32,492 nucleotides of DNA from an uncultured Eubacteriales bacterium (GTDB taxonomy: Bacteria > Bacillota > Clostridia > Oscillospirales > CAJFTT01): NCBI GenBank assembly GCA_949284545.1, contig CASDVX010000050.1:1-32492 (forward strand), written 5' to 3'. The translations under genes were made by a program, and so were the position numbers. This document shows positions 29,990 to 32,492 of the stretch, one piece after another; position 1 is the first letter of the stretch; each line of letters opens with the position of its first letter. The notes beneath the pieces are model-generated. The model saw only the letters and a list, made by a program, of their open reading frames with translations. It did no database searches and was not told where the DNA came from.

Positions 29990-31012
29990 TTATCCTTCTG
30001 CATTTCTTTCTTCCGTCAGATACTTCTCGGCAAGTTTATATGCGCTCAGCGCATCCGAGAGCCTCACCACTACCGCCGGTGAGTGCAGATACCTTGCCGG
30101 GACCGATATGGCCGCGGCTTTCTTCCCTTCCCCCGCCTTGTGTATTGCTCCCATGTTGTTGCCTCCGGCCACCGCCCTTTTCGGCTGCGCGGGTATGCCG
30201 CTGTCGCCGGCAAGTTTTAAAAGCGTTTCGTATTCCCCCCGGTCATACATGGTGGATCTGTCCATAAAAGATATGACCGCTCCCTTACCGAGAGAACAGA
30301 CGCATTCGCTCTCTCTGTCGCTTAACACATCGGACGCGGTCGTCGTTTCCAAAGCCAGCGCGCGTTCCGCTCCGGACGAAAGCGCGGCCACCGCGGCTCC
30401 GCGGCAACCCACCTCCTCCTGGACGGTAAAGGAAAAATCGAAATCCGCATCCGCGCACCTGATAAGCGCGATGAGCAGCGCGCAGCCCACACGGTCGTCC
30501 AGCGCCGGGGACATGATATAGTCCTCGTTTTCCCCGAAAACCTCAAACCGGCGGGCAAAGGAAACGCTGTCCCCGGGGAGCGCGATTTTTTCCGCTTCTT
30601 CTCTGCTGACCGCTCCCACGTCAGCCGCGGTTTCGGCGGACGGGCGCGGTTTTTTACGCTCGTCCCCCTTCATGAGGTGCACGGGTTTGCAGCATATCAC
30701 ACCGCTTTTTCCGTTTACGCTCACCCTGTTCCCCGGAAGAAGCTTTTCATCTATGCCGCCAACGGTCTCAAGCTCGAGAAACCCTTCTTCCGTCACGCTT
30801 TTGACCACAAAGCCCACTTCGTCCATGTGAGCGTCAACGTATACTCTTCCGCCTTTACCTTTGCTCCCAAGGATGTTTCCCAACGGATCTACACTGTAGC
30901 TGCAGTAACCGTCTATCATACCGATGACCTTTTGCCTGACCGCATCCTCGTCGCCTGATACGCCGGCCACCGAACACAGCTCCCTGATACAGTTTAACAA
31001 AAATTCTCTCAT
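29990..31012 (-). CDS. M42 family metallopeptidase, divergent paralog
   Basis: The protein has 340 residues and an M42 (TET/glutamyl aminopeptidase-like) fold. Likely metal ligands and active residues are His in DAHMDEVGF, Asp in SPALDDRVGC, the Glu pair in QEEVGCRGA, and His in RYLHSP. Two usual M42 features are changed: the Asp after the catalytic domain is an Glu here (ALETT), and the GGTDA segment reads GGNNM. The start chosen has GGGGAG eight bases before it; an ATG two codons upstream overlaps the previous stop codon. It follows the other M42 gene and precedes mutS2, probably as one operon. It may cut a different set of peptides from its neighbour. Confidence 0.9.
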   Translation of the reverse strand: MREFLLNCIRELCSVAGVSGDEDAVRQKVIGMIDGYCSYSVDPLGNILGSKGKGGRVYVDAHMDEVGFVVKSVTEEGFLELETVGGIDEKLLPGNRVSVNGKSGVICCKPVHLMKGDERKKPRPSAETAADVGAVSREEAEKIALPGDSVSFARRFEVFGENEDYIMSPALDDRVGCALLIALIRCADADFDFSFTVQEEVGCRGAAVAALSSGAERALALETTTASDVLSDRESECVCSLGKGAVISFMDRSTMYDRGEYETLLKLAGDSGIPAQPKRAVAGGNNMGAIHKAGEGKKAAAISVPARYLHSPAVVVRLSDALSAYKLAEKYLTEERNAEG

Positions 31013-31014
31013 TT

Positions 31015-32031
31015 TCATCTCTCCCCGCAGTAAAGCGCCGCAAGCTCAGCCGTGCTTTCAACGTCGTTCACGTCAATTACCTCTGCTGAGGAATGCATGT
31101 TTCTCAGAGGTATGGATACAAGTCCGCAGGGTATGCCCTTTGCCGATATCTGTATCGCATCCGCGTCGGTACCCGTGCGCCCGGCCATCACTTCTGTCTG
31201 GAAGGGTATGCCTTCCCTTTCGCATATCATGCGGAGTTTCCCGGAAATATCCCTGGACAGCACGGGGGACACGCCTATCATCGGCCCGGCCCCCAACCTG
31301 CCCGCCGTTTCCGCGCCCGCTCCCGGCTGCACGGCAAAGCTCACGTCCACGCAAAGAGCCTCGTCAGGGCATACAATGCGCGCTGCCGTTCCCGCCCCGC
31401 GGGTGCCTATTTCCTCCTGACACGCAAACGCCAGCGTGACGCTGTTGTCTGTGCCGCGGTCAAGTATGCGTTTCGCCGCCCATATGAGCGCCGCCACGCC
31501 CGCACGGTTATCAAGCGCCTTCCCCGTTATCCTGTCTCTGGAAAGGCTGCATGCCCTTTCCCTGCGCACAACGGGATCTCCGGGGCTGATGAGCTTTTTC
31601 GCAAGCTCCGCGCTCATGCCCGCGTCCAGCAATATATCCTCCGCCTCCGGCATTCCCTCCGTGTCCTTAGACGCGAGGTGCGGCGGTATCACCGCGGGAA
31701 CCGCCGGGTATTTGCCTCTGCCTAGGACGGTAAATACGTTTCCCAGCACTCCGCCCATATACGTCCCGCCCGTCGGCGCGACCCTGATAAATCCCCTGTC
31801 AGTTATGCCGGTGACGATAAACGCCGCTTCGTCCGCGTGCGCTTCAAGCATTATGTGCTTCCCCTTGTTCCGCGCAAGAGACACCGTCAGGTTTCCCAAT
31901 CTGTCATACCGGGCGCTTTCCTCAGGTAATCCCAGTTCTCCGGTTATGAAAGCTGCCATCTCGGATTCTGCCTCCCGTCCGGATACCGCATCCATGTCCG
32001 CCAGCTTTTTTATCATCCCGCATATATTCAA
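31015..32031 (-). CDS. M42 family metallopeptidase (glutamyl aminopeptidase-like)
   Basis: The protein has 338 residues. It shows the M42 pattern LEAHADEAAF, GKALDNRAGV, the catalytic AFACQEEIGTRGA, CVDVSFA, the GRTGTDADAIQ segment, and RNMHSSAEVIDV. These enzymes are co-catalytic zinc or cobalt aminopeptidases that assemble into large dodecameric shells and trim short peptides. The start is a TTG with GGAG nine bases upstream; no better-placed ATG is found. It is the first gene after a near-perfect promoter and is followed within a few bases by a second, more divergent M42 gene. Confidence 0.94.
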   Translation of the reverse strand: MNICGMIKKLADMDAVSGREAESEMAAFITGELGLPEESARYDRLGNLTVSLARNKGKHIMLEAHADEAAFIVTGITDRGFIRVAPTGGTYMGGVLGNVFTVLGRGKYPAVPAVIPPHLASKDTEGMPEAEDILLDAGMSAELAKKLISPGDPVVRRERACSLSRDRITGKALDNRAGVAALIWAAKRILDRGTDNSVTLAFACQEEIGTRGAGTAARIVCPDEALCVDVSFAVQPGAGAETAGRLGAGPMIGVSPVLSRDISGKLRMICEREGIPFQTEVMAGRTGTDADAIQISAKGIPCGLVSIPLRNMHSSAEVIDVNDVESTAELAALYCGER

Positions 32032-32064
32032 CGTCTATCACTCCAACGCATCATTCTCTTACGT

Positions 32065-32093
32065 ATTATATATTTATCATCCCCTTTTATCAA
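32065..32093 (-). promoter_or_regulatory. Promoter of the M42-M42-mutS2 operon
   Basis: TTGATA and a perfect TATAAT on the minus strand with 17-nt spacing, about 35 nt before the TTG start codon. Confidence 0.72.
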
Positions 32094-32170
32094 GCGTTTT
32101 TGCAACAATGCGAAAACGGAAATGTCTTGTATAAACGTCCGAGAATAATCAAACCTTGCCGGACGCGGTG

Positions 32171-32199
32171 TTGACTGCTATGAATTGTTGTGGTAATAT
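32171..32199 (+). promoter_or_regulatory. Promoter of the fucO-like gene
   Basis: TTGACT and TAATAT with 17-nt spacing, about 70 nt upstream of the start codon. The leader contains a weak AGGG...CCCT inverted repeat whose role is unclear. Confidence 0.68.
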
Positions 32200-32270
32200 T
32201 TACTAGGGTGCGCTGCGTTTTTTGTCCTACGGCAGTCAGTCCCTAAAAAACGGAAAATGGAGGAATAGCA

Positions 32271-32492
32271 ATGTCAAACAGGTTTATTCTGAACGAAACA
32301 TCCTATCACGGAGCGGGCGCCATAGCCGATATCGCTTCTGAAGCCAAAGCACGCGGCTTTTCAAAGGCTTTTGTCTGCTCCGATCCGGACCTGATAAAGT
32401 TTAACGTGACCAAGAAGGTTCTGGATGTTCTTGACGCGGCCGGGCTCGCGTACGAGATCTATTCCGACATAAAGCCAAATCCCACGATTCAG
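32271..32492 (+). CDS. fucO: Iron-containing alcohol dehydrogenase, FucO-like (5' part only)
   Basis: The first 74 residues are present; the gene runs off the window. The start has GGAGG seven bases upstream. The N-terminus (SNRFILNETSYHGAGAIADI, then GFSKAFVCSDPDLIKFNVTK and AGLAYEIYSDIKPNPTIQ) closely follows lactaldehyde reductase/1,2-propanediol oxidoreductase, which interconverts lactaldehyde and propanediol with NAD(H) and an active-site iron. The iron-binding residues lie beyond the end and cannot be checked, so a related group III alcohol dehydrogenase is possible. Confidence 0.9.
   Translation, partial: MSNRFILNETSYHGAGAIADIASEAKARGFSKAFVCSDPDLIKFNVTKKVLDVLDAAGLAYEIYSDIKPNPTIQ

Noticed and set aside
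32171-32270. Rex (NADH-sensing) operator before the fucO-like gene
   Set aside because: TTGTTGTGG lies between the promoter boxes but the second half-site does not match the usual TTAACAA-type palindrome.

Overview
The window looks like part of the chromosome of an anaerobic, spore-forming Firmicute of the class Clostridia, of moderate to fairly high GC. The evidence is a set of sporulation genes (GerW/YtfJ with its DUF2953 partner, and YtvI), a Clostridia-type ThyX with a Cys-rich tail, MutS2, DUF1934 next to argS, a TIGR03905-type TSCPD protein, M42 aminopeptidases, and sigma-A-like promoters with GGAGG-type ribosome binding sites. No phage, IS element, CRISPR array or replication origin was seen. 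Genus cannot be fixed from what I can see.

Layout. (1) 1-142: a tRNA-Pro(CGG) gene with its own promoter and terminator. (2) 142-1000: a gene-poor, lower-GC stretch with decayed, repeated terminator-like hairpins and one weak minus-strand small ORF. (3) 956-5126: a self-contained accessory cassette with promoter, secreted Cys-containing protein, internal attenuator, a permease with a large extracellular domain resembling the N-domain of M1 peptidases, an ABC ATPase, a second membrane subunit, a possible 41-residue hydrophobic peptide, and a terminator. (4) 5277-8664: a two-gene redox operon with a CrtI/phytoene-desaturase-like flavoprotein and an FNR-type reductase carrying a C-terminal 2Fe-2S domain, behind a leader of about 460 nt.

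(5) 8788-9857 (minus): sporulation pair gerW and DUF2953, divergent from a PHP phosphoesterase gene. (6) 10768-12158 (minus): thiamine pyrophosphokinase translationally coupled to a histidinol-phosphatase-like PHP protein. (7) 12297-18741 (minus): a run of hom, lysC, malic enzyme, TSCPD protein, DUF1934 and argS, with a promoter before hom and a hairpin terminator after argS. (8) ytvI (plus), convergent with a discoidin-domain lipoprotein. (9) 21064-24601 (minus): mltG, a U32 family protein and an L,D-transpeptidase, mostly an envelope-remodelling group. (10) 24678-24818: a 46-residue Cys-rich membrane peptide with its own terminator. (11) 24908-27593 (minus): thyX, tmk, a DJ-1/PfpI protein and 5-formyl-THF cyclo-ligase, a coherent dTMP/folate module. 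(12) 27600-32093 (minus): two different M42 peptidases followed by mutS2. (13) the 5' end of a fucO-like iron alcohol dehydrogenase running off the window.

The best candidate for something undescribed is the accessory cassette beside the tRNA. It has the architecture of a secreted-peptide/ABC-exporter (bacteriocin-like or self-protection) locus, but its product does not obviously match a named family. The Cys-rich peptide and the redox pair are the next most interesting. All family assignments come from reading motifs by eye; no database search was run.
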